From positions 434,001 to 498,000 of the forward strand of contig NZ_DS996806.1 of NCBI RefSeq assembly GCF_000156235.1: a stretch of 64,000 nucleotides of DNA, read 5' to 3'. This DNA comes from Pseudovibrio sp000156235 (GTDB lineage Bacteria > Pseudomonadota > Alphaproteobacteria > Rhizobiales > Stappiaceae). Below the pieces are notes generated by a model. That model was not told the DNA's origin and made no database searches. It saw only the letters and a program-made list of their open reading frames with translations. A program made the translations under genes and the position numbers. This document shows, piece after piece, positions 53,646 to 63,277 of the stretch (within the stretch, counting starts at the first letter, position 1; every line of letters starts with the position of its first letter).

Positions 53646-56600
53646 ATGGATATTGCACGCTACTCAATTGAGAAGCCGGTCAATGTCTGGATGGTTGTCC
53701 TGATTGCTCTTCTTGGTGGCATTTGGGCTCTAGGCGGCATTGGACGACTGGAAGATCCGGCATTTACAATTAAAGAAGCGCAGGTGATCACCTCCTATCC
53801 GGGTGCGAGCGCTGCGGAAGTAGAAGAAGAAGTTACTGAACGGCTCGAAAGTGCCATTCAGCAGATGCCCCAGCTGAAGGAAGTTCGCAGTACCTCTGAG
53901 CCGGGTCTCTCACGTATTCAGGTAGAGATGAAAGACATCTATGACGGTACTGAGCTGCCACAGGTGTGGGATGAGCTGCGTCGCAAAGTGAACGACGAGA
54001 TGCCGAACCTGCCAAGCGGTGTTCGCACTCCGATTGTTTACGACAGCTTCGGTGATGTGTTCGGCATGTACTATGCCTTGACAGCTGATGGATACTCCAA
54101 CCGGGATATCCGTAAGACCGTCAAGGAACTGCGCCGTGAACTGCTGACTGTCGACAATGTTGCGAAGGTTTCCATCCTTGGTGCGCCTGAAGATGAGATC
54201 GTCATTGCGATGGATCAGGACCGTCTGGCACAGCTGGGTATCACTATTGCTGACGTGCAGAACGTGCTGAATGCAGAGAATGCTATTCAGGCGAACGGTA
54301 CCACGGTTTCCGGTGATCTGCGCATTCGCATCTCAACTGTTTCCGCCTTTGACAGCTATCGCAGCATTCAGGATCTGGTGATTGGTAATCCGGGTTCTAC
54401 TGCGATGGTACGCCTGTCTGATGTGGCTACGCTTTCTGTCGAAGAGCCTGAAAACCCAAGTGTTCTGGTTCGTCATAACGGACAGCGCGCTGTTACCCTT
54501 GGCGTAGCTGCTGTTGAAGACACAAACATTGTGGCTGTCGGTCAGGGCGTTGAAGCGCATCTGAACGAACTGCGTGCGAACCTGCCAGTTGGCATGGAAA
54601 TCATCCCGATCTACGAACAGCACCGTGTGGTTGATCAGGCTGTTGGTTCCTTCGTGTGGAACCTTGTGATGTCTGTTTCCATCGTGATTGTGGTGCTCGG
54701 CATCTTCATGGGCTGGCGTGCTGCTGTTGTGGTGGGTTCTGTTCTGCTGCTGACCGTGCTTTCAACTATCCTGCTGATGAAACTTGGTGGTATTGAGCTT
54801 GAGCGTATTTCGCTTGGTGCTCTCGTGATCGCCATGGGTATGTTGGTAGACAACGCGATCGTTGTTGCTGAAGGTATGATGATCAACATGCAGCGCGGTA
54901 TGCGGCCTATCAAAGCTGCGTCGACTGTTGTTGAGCAGACCAAGTGGCCACTGCTGGGTGCAACTGTTATCGGCATCATGGCGTTCTCAGGTATCGGTCT
55001 TTCCAGCGACAGTACGGGTGAGTTCATGTTCTCCCTGTTCGCGGTTGTTGGTATCTCCCTGCTGATGTCCTGGCTGTTCGCGATCCTCGTTACACCGCTG
55101 TTTGGTAAGTACTTCTTCAAGATGGCTACCATCTCTGGTGATGAGCATGATCCGTACCGTGGTGTTCTTTACACACTGTTCCGTAAGATTCTGGTTCTGA
55201 CCCTGAAACTGCGCTGGTTGTCTCTGGCGGCTCTGATCGGTGTGACTGTAGTTTGCTTCTGGTCTTTCCAGTTTGTTGGAAACTCCTTCTTCCCGAACTC
55301 TGCAACGCCGCTGTTCTATGTGAACTACTGGCTGCCGCATGGGACTGACATTCATGCGACTGCGCGTGATATGGAGAAGCTGGAGAACGAGATCCTGTCT
55401 CTGCCGGGTGTTGTTTCTACCAATACCTTCATTGGTCAGGGTGCGACCCGCTTCATGCTGACATACTCTGCTCAGGATGGAAGCTCCAACTATGGTCAGG
55501 TGATCGTACGCACTGAAAACACTGACATCATTGATGATTTGGCTTTGAAGATCCGCGAGTTCGGTGTTCAGGAGCTGCCTCAGGGACAGGTTTATACCGA
55601 ACGTCTGGTGTTTGGTCCTCCGTCCGGTGCTGATGTTCAGGCGCGTATTACGGGTCCGGATGCAGATGTTCTGCGGGCGATCTCTGAAGAGATGATGGCG
55701 ATCTTTAAAGATCCTCAGTATCGCTTGAGTGATGTGCGTACTGACTGGCGTGAGCGTGAGTTGGTGATGCAGCCGAAGTTCGACGAACAGCGTGCGCGTA
55801 TTGCTGGTATCACTCGTCAGGATCTGTCTACTGCAATCCAGTTTACCTCTGACGGTATCCGTGCTGGTAGCTATCGTGATCTGGATGAAGACATTCCGAT
55901 CATCGTGAAGCGTCAGCGTGGTGAAGGTGAGACTGCCTCTGAAGCTCTTGTAAACACTCTGGTTTGGAGTTCTCAGCAGCGCAAGTACGTGCCGATTGAT
56001 CAGGTCACCTCCGGTATTTCTACCGTGGCTGAAGATACTCTGATCCGTCGCCGGGACCGTGTGAAGACGCTGAGTGTGCTTGGAGCGAGTGCGCCGGATG
56101 AGTTGGCGTCGGTTGCTCATGCCCGAATTCGGGGTGCGATTGAAGCTGTTCCGCTGCCGGATGGGTATTCCATGGAGTGGGGTGGTGAGTACGAAAACTC
56201 TCAGGATGCGAATGAATCGCTGGGGAGTAAGGTACCAGTCACCTTCCTTGTGATGATTGTTATCTCCATCCTGCTGTTCTCTAAGGTTCGGGAACCACTC
56301 ATCATCTGGCTGATCGTACCGATGTCTGTCAACGGTGTGGTGATTGGTCTGCTGGGTACAGGTCTGCCGCTGGACTTCATGGCGATCCTTGGTGTGCTGT
56401 CCCTGTCAGGCATGTTGATCAAGAACGCGATCGTGCTGCTGGAAGAGATCGACCTTCAGCTTGAAGAAGGTGGAGACCGGTTTGACGCTGTGGTTCGTGC
56501 GAGTGTGTCTCGTCTGCGTCCGGTGTCTATGGCGGCGATCACGACGATCCTTGGTATGGCTCCGCTGATTGTTGATCCGATGTTCGCGAGTATGTCTGTG

Positions 56601-56783
56601 ACCATTATGGGTGGTCTGGCGTTTGCGACTGTGTTGACACTGATTGCTGTTCCGCTGCTGTTCATCATCTTCTACCGCATTCATCCAACAAAGGGTGCAG
56701 GTAAAGGTGAAGCAGACAAGCCTCTGAAAAAACTGGAAGAAAAAGTTTCTGACGGTCAGAAGGCTGAGCCGGAACCGGCATAG
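53646..56783 (+). CDS. RND-family (HAE1/CusA-like) multidrug efflux permease
   Basis: This is a 1045-residue inner-membrane proton-driven pump with the usual twelve-helix, two-half layout and large periplasmic loops. It has the start DIARYSIEKPVNVWMVVLIALLGGIWALG. The TM4 region LGALVIAMGMLVDNAIVVAEGM carries the acidic residue pattern of proton relay, and the second-half counterpart is LSLSGMLIKNAIVLLEEID. The substrate is unknown. It is the last gene of the tetR-MFP-RND operon. Confidence 0.95.
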   Translation: MDIARYSIEKPVNVWMVVLIALLGGIWALGGIGRLEDPAFTIKEAQVITSYPGASAAEVEEEVTERLESAIQQMPQLKEVRSTSEPGLSRIQVEMKDIYDGTELPQVWDELRRKVNDEMPNLPSGVRTPIVYDSFGDVFGMYYALTADGYSNRDIRKTVKELRRELLTVDNVAKVSILGAPEDEIVIAMDQDRLAQLGITIADVQNVLNAENAIQANGTTVSGDLRIRISTVSAFDSYRSIQDLVIGNPGSTAMVRLSDVATLSVEEPENPSVLVRHNGQRAVTLGVAAVEDTNIVAVGQGVEAHLNELRANLPVGMEIIPIYEQHRVVDQAVGSFVWNLVMSVSIVIVVLGIFMGWRAAVVVGSVLLLTVLSTILLMKLGGIELERISLGALVIAMGMLVDNAIVVAEGMMINMQRGMRPIKAASTVVEQTKWPLLGATVIGIMAFSGIGLSSDSTGEFMFSLFAVVGISLLMSWLFAILVTPLFGKYFFKMATISGDEHDPYRGVLYTLFRKILVLTLKLRWLSLAALIGVTVVCFWSFQFVGNSFFPNSATPLFYVNYWLPHGTDIHATARDMEKLENEILSLPGVVSTNTFIGQGATRFMLTYSAQDGSSNYGQVIVRTENTDIIDDLALKIREFGVQELPQGQVYTERLVFGPPSGADVQARITGPDADVLRAISEEMMAIFKDPQYRLSDVRTDWRERELVMQPKFDEQRARIAGITRQDLSTAIQFTSDGIRAGSYRDLDEDIPIIVKRQRGEGETASEALVNTLVWSSQQRKYVPIDQVTSGISTVAEDTLIRRRDRVKTLSVLGASAPDELASVAHARIRGAIEAVPLPDGYSMEWGGEYENSQDANESLGSKVPVTFLVMIVISILLFSKVREPLIIWLIVPMSVNGVVIGLLGTGLPLDFMAILGVLSLSGMLIKNAIVLLEEIDLQLEEGGDRFDAVVRASVSRLRPVSMAAITTILGMAPLIVDPMFASMSVTIMGGLAFATVLTLIAVPLLFIIFYRIHPTKGAGKGEADKPLKKLEEKVSDGQKAEPEPA

Positions 56784-56784
56784 G

Positions 56785-56822
56785 AAAAAGGTCTTCCCGG
56801 TTACCTAAAACCGGGAAGACCT
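56785..56822. terminator. long hairpin after the RND pump gene
   Basis: A perfect 14-bp stem AGGTCTTCCCGGTT / AACCGGGAAGACCT lies 5 bp after the stop. There is no T-run on the plus strand. The A's before it give a T-run only on the minus strand, so it may act as an mRNA 3'-end stabiliser or a weak terminator. Confidence 0.65.
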
Positions 56823-57017
56823 CCGAGATACGCAAAGGGCGGCGTATATTTACCGCAACACTCCGTCCTTTGCTCCCCCGCGTCGCCTCTGCCCCCAACA
56901 CCAGAGGCGGCGCATCTTTTTTGCCTTTCGGCACTTATTCAAGAGAGCACATCTGCCTTGAATACCGGCTCCCATCTCTGGTGAGCTCGATCCAAAACTC
57001 CAGCACATTATACCGGT

Positions 57018-57073
57018 TTGCGTCGATTTGCGTTGTTTTGCGCAAACTTGCGTTTTTATGGGTTTGCTTGCGT
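57018..57073 (+). repeat. TTGCG direct repeats on a 10-bp grid
   Basis: TTGCG begins at 57018, 57028, 57038, 57048 and 57068, exactly ten bases apart except for one skipped slot (57058). All copies are on the same face of the helix. They lie in the 340-bp gap between the RND pump gene and the 3' end of the P1 peptidase gene, a place where no start of a known gene lies nearby. Confidence 0.7.
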
Positions 57074-57123
57074 TGCTATGTGAGCTTTACCTTAACGGAA
57101 ATATCAGGATACGGAATTCAAAT

Positions 57124-58146
57124 CTACCGTGATCCGTGTTGGCTCTTCCATGTTGGTACTGTGTCACCAGGGTACTCCGTCGCATTGTAGACGCCGCGGG
57201 CGATGGCGCGGGAGACGGTCTGAGCGGCGTAGGCGCCGAGCTCGAGCAGCTCGACCATCGGGTCCTGCATCTTGCGTTGGCCGGTTGAGATCACGAAGAG
57301 CAGATCACCATCCATTGGAGTGTGTGCCGGCCAGAGAGCACGGGCATAACCGTCGTGGGCGGCGGTGGCGATGCGTTTGGCCTCAGATTTGGTGAGGATC
57401 AGATCAGTGGCAACGATGCCAATGGTGGTGTTGGTGTTTGGGGACAGATCGATTGTGCCCAGAGTGAACTTGGTTTGCACGGTACGATCCATGCCCGGCA
57501 TTTCTGCTGGCCAGCCGAGACCGCCGAATTCCCCGTTTTGCTCGCTTGGAGCGGCCCAGAAGTATGGCGTGTCGCCGATAGTGGGACGGCCTAATGCGTT
57601 TACCGCGATGAGGGCGCCAACTGTGCCGCCGCGGGGCAGGGAGAGGGAGGCGGAGCCGAGGCCGCCTTTGAGGTCGGCGGTGGTAGCGCCAAAGCCTGCG
57701 CCTGCTGAGCCGAGCTCAAAATCTTCACCAGCGTTGTCGACCGCTTCGATGCCCATCTCACGGTAAACTGGTTTTCTGCCCCAGGATTTATCCCCCCCGT
57801 TGAGGAGATCGAATAGAATAGCTGTGGGGGTAATTGGAATGACTGCACTGCCAACTTTGAAACCTTTGCCGAGTTCTGCCAGTCGCACCTGTGCGCCGCT
57901 GCCTGCATCCAGCCCGAATGCGGAGCCGCCGGACAGCACGAGGGCGTCGATGGCATTGACGGTCTGCTCTGGTTCCAGAAGAGCGATATCGCGGGTGCCT
58001 GGCGCGCCACCCAAGATGGCGACGGACGCGACGGCTTGTTCGTCGGGTATGAGAACCGTGACACCGGACTTGGTCTTCTCGCAATGGGCATTGCCGACCT
58101 TCAATCCCGGAACGTCGGTTATCAGATTGCGCGGTGCTGGTGTCAT
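57124..58146 (-). CDS. P1-family (DmpA-like) aminopeptidase/amidase
   Basis: The 340-residue self-cleaving hydrolase is of the S58 (DmpA/L-aminopeptidase D-esterase) family. It starts APRNLITDVPGLKVGNAHCEKTKSGVTVLIPD, with the conserved G-rich ALVLSGGSAFGLDAGSGAQVRL and the nucleophile region LSLPRGGTVGALIAVNALG. The expected self-cleavage is before a Ser/Thr of the G-T/S motif. Its substrate is not known. It is transcribed leftward, separately from the flavin reductase gene, which has its own start 125 bp to the right. Confidence 0.9.
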   Translation of the reverse strand: MTPAPRNLITDVPGLKVGNAHCEKTKSGVTVLIPDEQAVASVAILGGAPGTRDIALLEPEQTVNAIDALVLSGGSAFGLDAGSGAQVRLAELGKGFKVGSAVIPITPTAILFDLLNGGDKSWGRKPVYREMGIEAVDNAGEDFELGSAGAGFGATTADLKGGLGSASLSLPRGGTVGALIAVNALGRPTIGDTPYFWAAPSEQNGEFGGLGWPAEMPGMDRTVQTKFTLGTIDLSPNTNTTIGIVATDLILTKSEAKRIATAAHDGYARALWPAHTPMDGDLLFVISTGQRKMQDPMVELLELGAYAAQTVSRAIARGVYNATEYPGDTVPTWKSQHGSR

Positions 58147-58270
58147 CGTTTTTCCCTAAATCAATGTCGAAATATGCAGATGCACAACCGCGACAGGTCC
58201 ATCGCGATTGGTGCAGAAAATTCTTTTATTGCTGTAGGCCTAGTTCCGAAATGGGAACTTAGGACCAAAT

Positions 58271-58795
58271 TCAGACGGAATGATAGTTCCGATCAAGGTA
58301 GATCAGAGCAGGTGCAAATTCACCCAGACGTGCTGCGACCACCTCGCCGAATATAACAGAGTGCGTGCCAACTTCAGTCACTTCTTTAATGTGGCAATCA
58401 AAGCTGACGCGTGCACTCTCCAAAATCGGGCTTCCTGTTGCCAGAGTGCCCCAGCTTCCTTTTGCGAAGCGTTCTTCCATTGACAGGTCGCCCTGACCTG
58501 CGAAGACGTTGGAAAGATCGGTGTGGTCATGAATAAGTGTGTTGATGGAAAAGACGCCGTTGTCTTTGACGATCTGATTCACCTTTGCGCTGCGGTTGAG
58601 GCAGACGAGCAGGGTGGCCGGATCATCTGACACAGAGCAGACAGATGAAACTGTTGCGCCAACGCGACCGGCAGAACCGGCACTGGCAAGCAAGTGAACT
58701 GAAGCGCCTAAACGACTCATTGCCTCTCTAAATTCATGAGAGGCCAGACTTTTGCTCGTATTATCAGCGGGCGCCATTGTTAAAGCTGTCGTCAT
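58271..58795 (-). CDS. flavin reductase-like domain protein
   Basis: The 174-residue protein is of the HpaC/flavin-reductase fold and reduces FMN or FAD for a monooxygenase. It has FREAMSRLGASVHLLAS, GATVSSVCSVSDDPATLLVCLNRSAKVNQIVKDNGVFSIN, and the C-terminal ALIYLDRNYHSV typical of these proteins. I start it at MTTALTMAP (58795), preceded by TTGGAAC. The frame to 58849 lacks homology. No partner oxygenase is present in the window. Confidence 0.87.
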   Translation of the reverse strand: MTTALTMAPADNTSKSLASHEFREAMSRLGASVHLLASAGSAGRVGATVSSVCSVSDDPATLLVCLNRSAKVNQIVKDNGVFSINTLIHDHTDLSNVFAGQGDLSMEERFAKGSWGTLATGSPILESARVSFDCHIKEVTEVGTHSVIFGEVVAARLGEFAPALIYLDRNYHSV

Positions 58796-59434
58796 CCAGT
58801 TCGTTCCAAGATATTCCCACAGATATGATCTGTGTTTCACACTGTACAATATTCATTAGTACTTTTCAGTCGCCCAAAAACGACAGGTATTTCAATTAGA
58901 GTAGTTATAGCCATTTGCTGAGAAAAGCTAGTTCTACTGCTAAAAACTGATTAATATACCGAGGGCTTCCCTCTCGTTTTGAGGCCGTGATTTGCTGATA
59001 CGGAATTTTCGTAGAAATTAGAAGGCTCAATCACGCCTTCGCGAGCCGGCAGATTGGAAATCTTCAAAAAATCCCGGGTACCATCTTGCAGTTTTTGTCT
59101 GGATATGGTCAGTATACATCAGCTGTGATATATTACAGAATAGGGAAGAGGCATTCTACGGATGAGAAATATTCACGCATTGGTTGTGGTGCTCTGATCT
59201 CAGAGCCTGTCCTAGCGGATTGTCGGGAGTAGGAATAAGTCCAGATTTTGGGTTCTATGAAATAAAAATGCGTTTGCGACGCATAAAGAATAGGAAAATT
59301 CCAAAATACGGACTTATAAGTATGGGTAATATACTTACAGGTCGGCTTACCATAAAATATTGGGGTCTGAATTCGGAGGCATTCAGACTGGACAGCAACT
59401 AAAAGCTGATCTCATGCGGGGAACAAAATAAAAC
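58796..59434. promoter_or_regulatory. long intergenic region before the liv operon
   Basis: This is about 640 bp between the leftward flavin reductase gene and the rightward livH. It must carry the liv promoter and regulatory sites. I see a short CTCTGATCTCAGAG near-palindrome at 59191-59204 and a small inverted repeat TGCGT-TTGCG-ACGCA at 59269-59283. A 72-codon open frame at 59184-59402 has no ribosome site and no recognisable sequence. No tRNA or known riboswitch was recognised. Confidence 0.5.
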
Positions 59435-60370
59435 ATGGATTACTTTCTCCAACAACTTATCAATGGTGTGACGCTTGGGTCCATTTATGGGCTCATCGCC
59501 ATTGGCTATACAATGGTCTATGGCATTATCGGCATGATTAACTTCGCCCATGGCGATATCTTCATGGTCGGATCTTTCGTTGCACTTATTCTAATTGTTG
59601 CACTTGGCATTACTGCCGCTACACCGGTGCTTCTTTTGATTTTGGCTCTGGCCCTCGTTCTTGTGGTGGCCATGGCTCTGACTGCTGTTTGGGGGTGGAC
59701 AGTAGAACGTATTGCCTATCGGCCTTTGCGTGGCTCATTCCGCCTTGCACCGCTGATTACTGCAATTGGTGCATCAATTGCTCTTCAGAACTTTGTTCAG
59801 GTTTCTCAAGGCGCGAAAAACAAACCACTACAGCCGCTGATTTCGGGAGGATTTCAGCTGACTGATGGTGGGGCTGACGGCTCTGGCTTTATCGTCAACC
59901 TGTCTTACGTGCAGATCCTGATTGTGGTGACCACCGTCATTTTGATGGTTGGGTTTACTTACCTCATCAACAACACAAATCTTGGCCGTTCGCAGCGTGC
60001 TTGTGAGCAGGACCGTAAGATGGCAGCGTTGCTTGGCGTGAACGTCGACCGCACCATCTCGCTGACCTTCGTCATGGGTGCTTCTCTGGCAGCTGTCGCA
60101 GGCCTGATGTTCCTTCTCTATTATGGCGTTGTCGACTTCTACATTGGCTTCCTTGCTGGTGTTAAGGCGTTTACCGCTGCGGTGCTGGGTGGCATTGGCT
60201 CCCTGCCGGGCGCGATGCTTGGTGGCCTGCTGATTGGCCTGATCGAGACATTCTGGTCCGGTTATTTCTCAGTTGAGTACAAGGACGTGGCCGCATTCTC
60301 GATCCTGGCGATCGTGCTCATCTTTATGCCGGAAGGTCTTCTCGGCCAACCTGAGGTGGAGAAGGTATAA
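59435..60370 (+). CDS. livH: branched-chain amino-acid ABC transporter permease LivH
   Basis: LivH is one of the two membrane permeases of the Leu/Ile/Val (LIV) importer. The 311-residue protein has about eight helices, the family start QLINGVTLGSIYGLIAIGYTMVYGIIGMINFAHGDIFMVGS and the ATPase-contact loop LGRSQRACEQDRKMAALLGVNVDRTI. The stop overlaps the livM start (TAATG). GGGGAAC precedes ATG 59435. Confidence 0.94.
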   Translation: MDYFLQQLINGVTLGSIYGLIAIGYTMVYGIIGMINFAHGDIFMVGSFVALILIVALGITAATPVLLLILALALVLVVAMALTAVWGWTVERIAYRPLRGSFRLAPLITAIGASIALQNFVQVSQGAKNKPLQPLISGGFQLTDGGADGSGFIVNLSYVQILIVVTTVILMVGFTYLINNTNLGRSQRACEQDRKMAALLGVNVDRTISLTFVMGASLAAVAGLMFLLYYGVVDFYIGFLAGVKAFTAAVLGGIGSLPGAMLGGLLIGLIETFWSGYFSVEYKDVAAFSILAIVLIFMPEGLLGQPEVEKV

Positions 60371-61704
60371 TGCAAGCAAGACAAAGAGATAGCTTGCTTG
60401 TTGCAAGCCTGAAAGACAGTCTGGGTGGTGCGGTTATTACCTTTGCACTGGCCTGTGTCATGGTGGGTCTCAAGGTTGATGTTGCCTCTGGCCGTGGTGC
60501 CGAACTCTTCCTTGAACACCGCTGGCTGGCGGTTGCCACCGCTGTGATTGTTGTGTTCGCAGGTCGCTTCCTGCTGAACATGTTCTTCTGGAAGCGCGAA
60601 GATGCACCAAGCATCGGGATTTCCGGGTTCCTGCCAAAAGGTGGTTTGGGTACTGGCAGTGCGAACATGCTGAAATACGGCATGCTGGTGCTGGCTGTTG
60701 TGCTTCCATTTGCGTTGATGTTCTGGCTCGGCTCCCGTGGCTCTCGTCAGTATATTGACCTTGCCATCCTCGTGCTCACCTACGTGATGCTGGGATGGGG
60801 CCTGAACATCGTGGTTGGTCTTGCTGGTCTTCTGGACCTTGGTTATGTGGCCTTTTACGCGGTGGGTGCTTATTCCTACGCGTTGCTGGCGCACTACTTC
60901 GGCTTCTCCTTCTGGATCTGTCTTCCGCTGGCCGGTATTCTGGCTGCGTTCTGGGGCATCATTCTGGGCTTCCCGGTTCTAAGGCTTCGAGGGGATTACC
61001 TTGCCATTGTGACGCTTGCGTTTGGTGAGATTATCCGAGTGGTTCTGCTGAACTGGTACGAGTTTACCGGTGGTCCTGACGGTCTTTCCGGCATTCCGCG
61101 TCCAAGCTTCTTTGGCCTAGAGTTCACCCGTGGTGAAGGCGGTTTTGCTGACTTCTTCGGCCTGAAGTACAACAGTATCCATCGCATTATCTTCCTGTAC
61201 TACCTCATCTTTATCATGGCGATGCTCACCAACTTTGTGACTATGCGGTTGCGCAGAATGCCGATTGGTCGTGCATGGGAAGCGCTGCGTGAAGATGAGA
61301 TTGCGTGTCGTGCGCTTGGCATCAACACCACCAACACCAAGCTGACAGCGTTTGCTCTTGGCGCGATGTTCGGCGGATTTGCTGGCTCCTTCTTCGCAAC
61401 ACGTCAGGGCTTTATTTCTCCTGAGAGTTTCACCTTCCTTGAATCTGCGATCATTCTTGCGATCGTGGTGCTGGGTGGTCTCGGTTCGCAAATGGGCGTT
61501 GTGATTGCAGCGGTTGTGATGATCGGTGGCTTCGAGTTCTTCCGTGAGTTTGAAGAATATCGCATGCTTGTCTTCGGTCTGATCATGGTTGTCATCATGG
61601 TCTGGAAGCCTCGTGGGCTTGTTTCCAGCAGAACGCCGAGTGTGGCACTTTCCAAAAACGCAAAAGGCATATCTGCCGATCTTGTTCAGGAGGGCCACGG
61701 ATGA
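60370..61704 (+). CDS. livM: branched-chain amino-acid ABC transporter permease LivM
   Basis: LivM is the second permease of the LIV importer. The 444-residue product carries an N-terminal extension of about 125 residues with two to three helices, followed by the conserved LAILVLTYVMLGWGLNIVVGLAGLLDLGYVAFYAVGAY and the EAA loop GRAWEALREDEIACRALGINTTNTKL. It overlaps livH by one base and livG by four bases, so all four are translationally coupled. The long N terminus is a feature of many Rhizobiales LivM proteins. Confidence 0.94.
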   Translation: MQARQRDSLLVASLKDSLGGAVITFALACVMVGLKVDVASGRGAELFLEHRWLAVATAVIVVFAGRFLLNMFFWKREDAPSIGISGFLPKGGLGTGSANMLKYGMLVLAVVLPFALMFWLGSRGSRQYIDLAILVLTYVMLGWGLNIVVGLAGLLDLGYVAFYAVGAYSYALLAHYFGFSFWICLPLAGILAAFWGIILGFPVLRLRGDYLAIVTLAFGEIIRVVLLNWYEFTGGPDGLSGIPRPSFFGLEFTRGEGGFADFFGLKYNSIHRIIFLYYLIFIMAMLTNFVTMRLRRMPIGRAWEALREDEIACRALGINTTNTKLTAFALGAMFGGFAGSFFATRQGFISPESFTFLESAIILAIVVLGGLGSQMGVVIAAVVMIGGFEFFREFEEYRMLVFGLIMVVIMVWKPRGLVSSRTPSVALSKNAKGISADLVQEGHG

Positions 61705-62549
61705 GCACCTGGGACAACAACCCTGTTCTGAAGGTCGAACACCTGACCATGCGCTTTGGCGGTCTGACCGCTGTTGGCGACCTGAGCTTCAATGTTGGGC
61801 GCAGTGACATTACTGCGCTGATCGGACCGAACGGTGCGGGTAAAACCACAGTGTTTAACTGCATCACGGGGTTCTATAAGCCGACTGAAGGTCGTCTGGT
61901 GATGAACCGCTCCAACGGAGAAAAGCATCTTCTGGAGCGCAAGCCGGACTTCAAGATTACGGCTGAGGCGAAAGTTGCCCGTACCTTCCAGAACATCCGT
62001 CTGTTTGGCGGTATGACCATTCTGGAAAACCTGATGGTGGCGCAGCACAATCCGCTGATGGTTGCTTCCAACTGGACGATTGGTGGTCTGCTCGGTCTGG
62101 GCGGTTACAAGAAGTCCAACGTGGATGCCATTGAGACAGCCAAGTACTGGCTGGAGCGGATCGACCTGATTGATCGGGCTGATGCGCCTGCTGCGGACCT
62201 TTCCTACGGTGATCAGCGCCGTCTGGAAATTGCCCGTGCCATGTGTACCGGTCCTGAGCTTCTTTGTCTGGACGAGCCAGCTGCTGGTTTGAACCCGAAA
62301 GAGAGCCTGGAGCTGAACACTCTGCTTCAATACATCCGTAAAGAGCATGACACGTCTGTTCTGCTGATTGAGCATGACATGTCTGTTGTGATGGAAATCT
62401 CCGACCACGTTGTGGTGCTGGATTACGGCGTGAAGATTTCTGATGGCACCCCTGAGTTCGTGAAGAACGATCCGCACGTGATTGCGGCTTACCTGGGTGT
62501 TGAGGATGATGAAGTTGATCAGGTTGAAGAGGAGGTGGGCATCGTATGA
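61701..62549 (+). CDS. livG: branched-chain amino-acid ABC transporter ATP-binding protein LivG
   Basis: LivG is one of two ATPases of the LIV importer. The 282-residue product has Walker A GPNGAGKTT (about 40-48), the signature LSYGDQRRLEIARAM, Walker B LLCLDEPAAGLNPKES, and the C-terminal HVIAAYLGVED. It overlaps livM and livF by four bases (ATGA). It works as a heterodimer with LivF on LivH/LivM. Confidence 0.95.
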   Translation: MSTWDNNPVLKVEHLTMRFGGLTAVGDLSFNVGRSDITALIGPNGAGKTTVFNCITGFYKPTEGRLVMNRSNGEKHLLERKPDFKITAEAKVARTFQNIRLFGGMTILENLMVAQHNPLMVASNWTIGGLLGLGGYKKSNVDAIETAKYWLERIDLIDRADAPAADLSYGDQRRLEIARAMCTGPELLCLDEPAAGLNPKESLELNTLLQYIRKEHDTSVLLIEHDMSVVMEISDHVVVLDYGVKISDGTPEFVKNDPHVIAAYLGVEDDEVDQVEEEVGIV

Positions 62550-63277
62550 GCGCACAACAACCACTCCTGAGCATTCGTGGTGTTCAAACTTTCTACGGCA
62601 AGATTCAGGCGCTGCATGGCGTTGATCTTGATGTGTATGAAGGAGAGATCGTCACGCTGATTGGTGCCAATGGTGCCGGCAAGTCGACCCTGATGATGAC
62701 CGTTTGCGGTACGCCGCAGGCCCGTCATGGCTCGGTGTCGTATTGCGGTGAGGACATCACCTATAAGCCGACGTTCGAGATCATGCGCACTGGCATCGCT
62801 CAATCTCCTGAAGGGCGCCGTATCTTCCCACGCATGACGGTTCTGGAGAACCTGATGATGGGCGGTATGGTTGCTGGAAACGAGCATTTTGAGGAAGACC
62901 TGCGCCGTGCGTTTGAGCTGTTCCCGCGTTTGAAAGAACGTCAGCAGCAGCGCGGTGGGACGCTTTCCGGTGGTGAGCAGCAGATGCTGGCGATTGCCCG
63001 TGCGCTGATGAGCCGTCCGCGTCTTCTTCTGCTGGATGAGCCGTCTCTTGGTCTGGCACCGATTATCGTGTCGCAGATTTTTGAGGCGATTGCTGAGCTG
63101 AACCGGACCGATGGTCTGACCGTGTTCCTTGTTGAGCAGAATGCGTATCACGCGCTGAAGCTGGCTCACCGGGGTTACGTGATGGTCAACGGCACAATCA
63201 CCATGACCGGCACTGGTAAGGAGCTTCTGTCTCGTGAAGAGGTGAAAGCGGCTTATCTTGAAGGCGGCGCACATTAG
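62546..63277 (+). CDS. livF: branched-chain amino-acid ABC transporter ATP-binding protein LivF
   Basis: LivF is the second ATPase. It has Walker A GANGAGKST (about 39-47), Walker B LLLLDEPSLGLAPIIV, signature LSGGEQQMLAIARALM, and length 243. It ends with TAG 63275, inside the first arm of a hairpin repeat (63272-63319). Together with livH, livM and livG it forms a complete inner-membrane LIV complex. Confidence 0.95.
   Translation: MSAQQPLLSIRGVQTFYGKIQALHGVDLDVYEGEIVTLIGANGAGKSTLMMTVCGTPQARHGSVSYCGEDITYKPTFEIMRTGIAQSPEGRRIFPRMTVLENLMMGGMVAGNEHFEEDLRRAFELFPRLKERQQQRGGTLSGGEQQMLAIARALMSRPRLLLLDEPSLGLAPIIVSQIFEAIAELNRTDGLTVFLVEQNAYHALKLAHRGYVMVNGTITMTGTGKELLSREEVKAAYLEGGAH

Noticed and set aside
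54987..56120. 377-codon minus-strand frame opposite the RND pump gene
   Set aside because: It is antisense to a conserved pump gene and has arginine/threonine/histidine-rich, non-family sequence.
59184..59402. 72-codon frame before livH
   Set aside because: It has no ribosome site and a basic, low-complexity sequence. The region is better read as regulatory.
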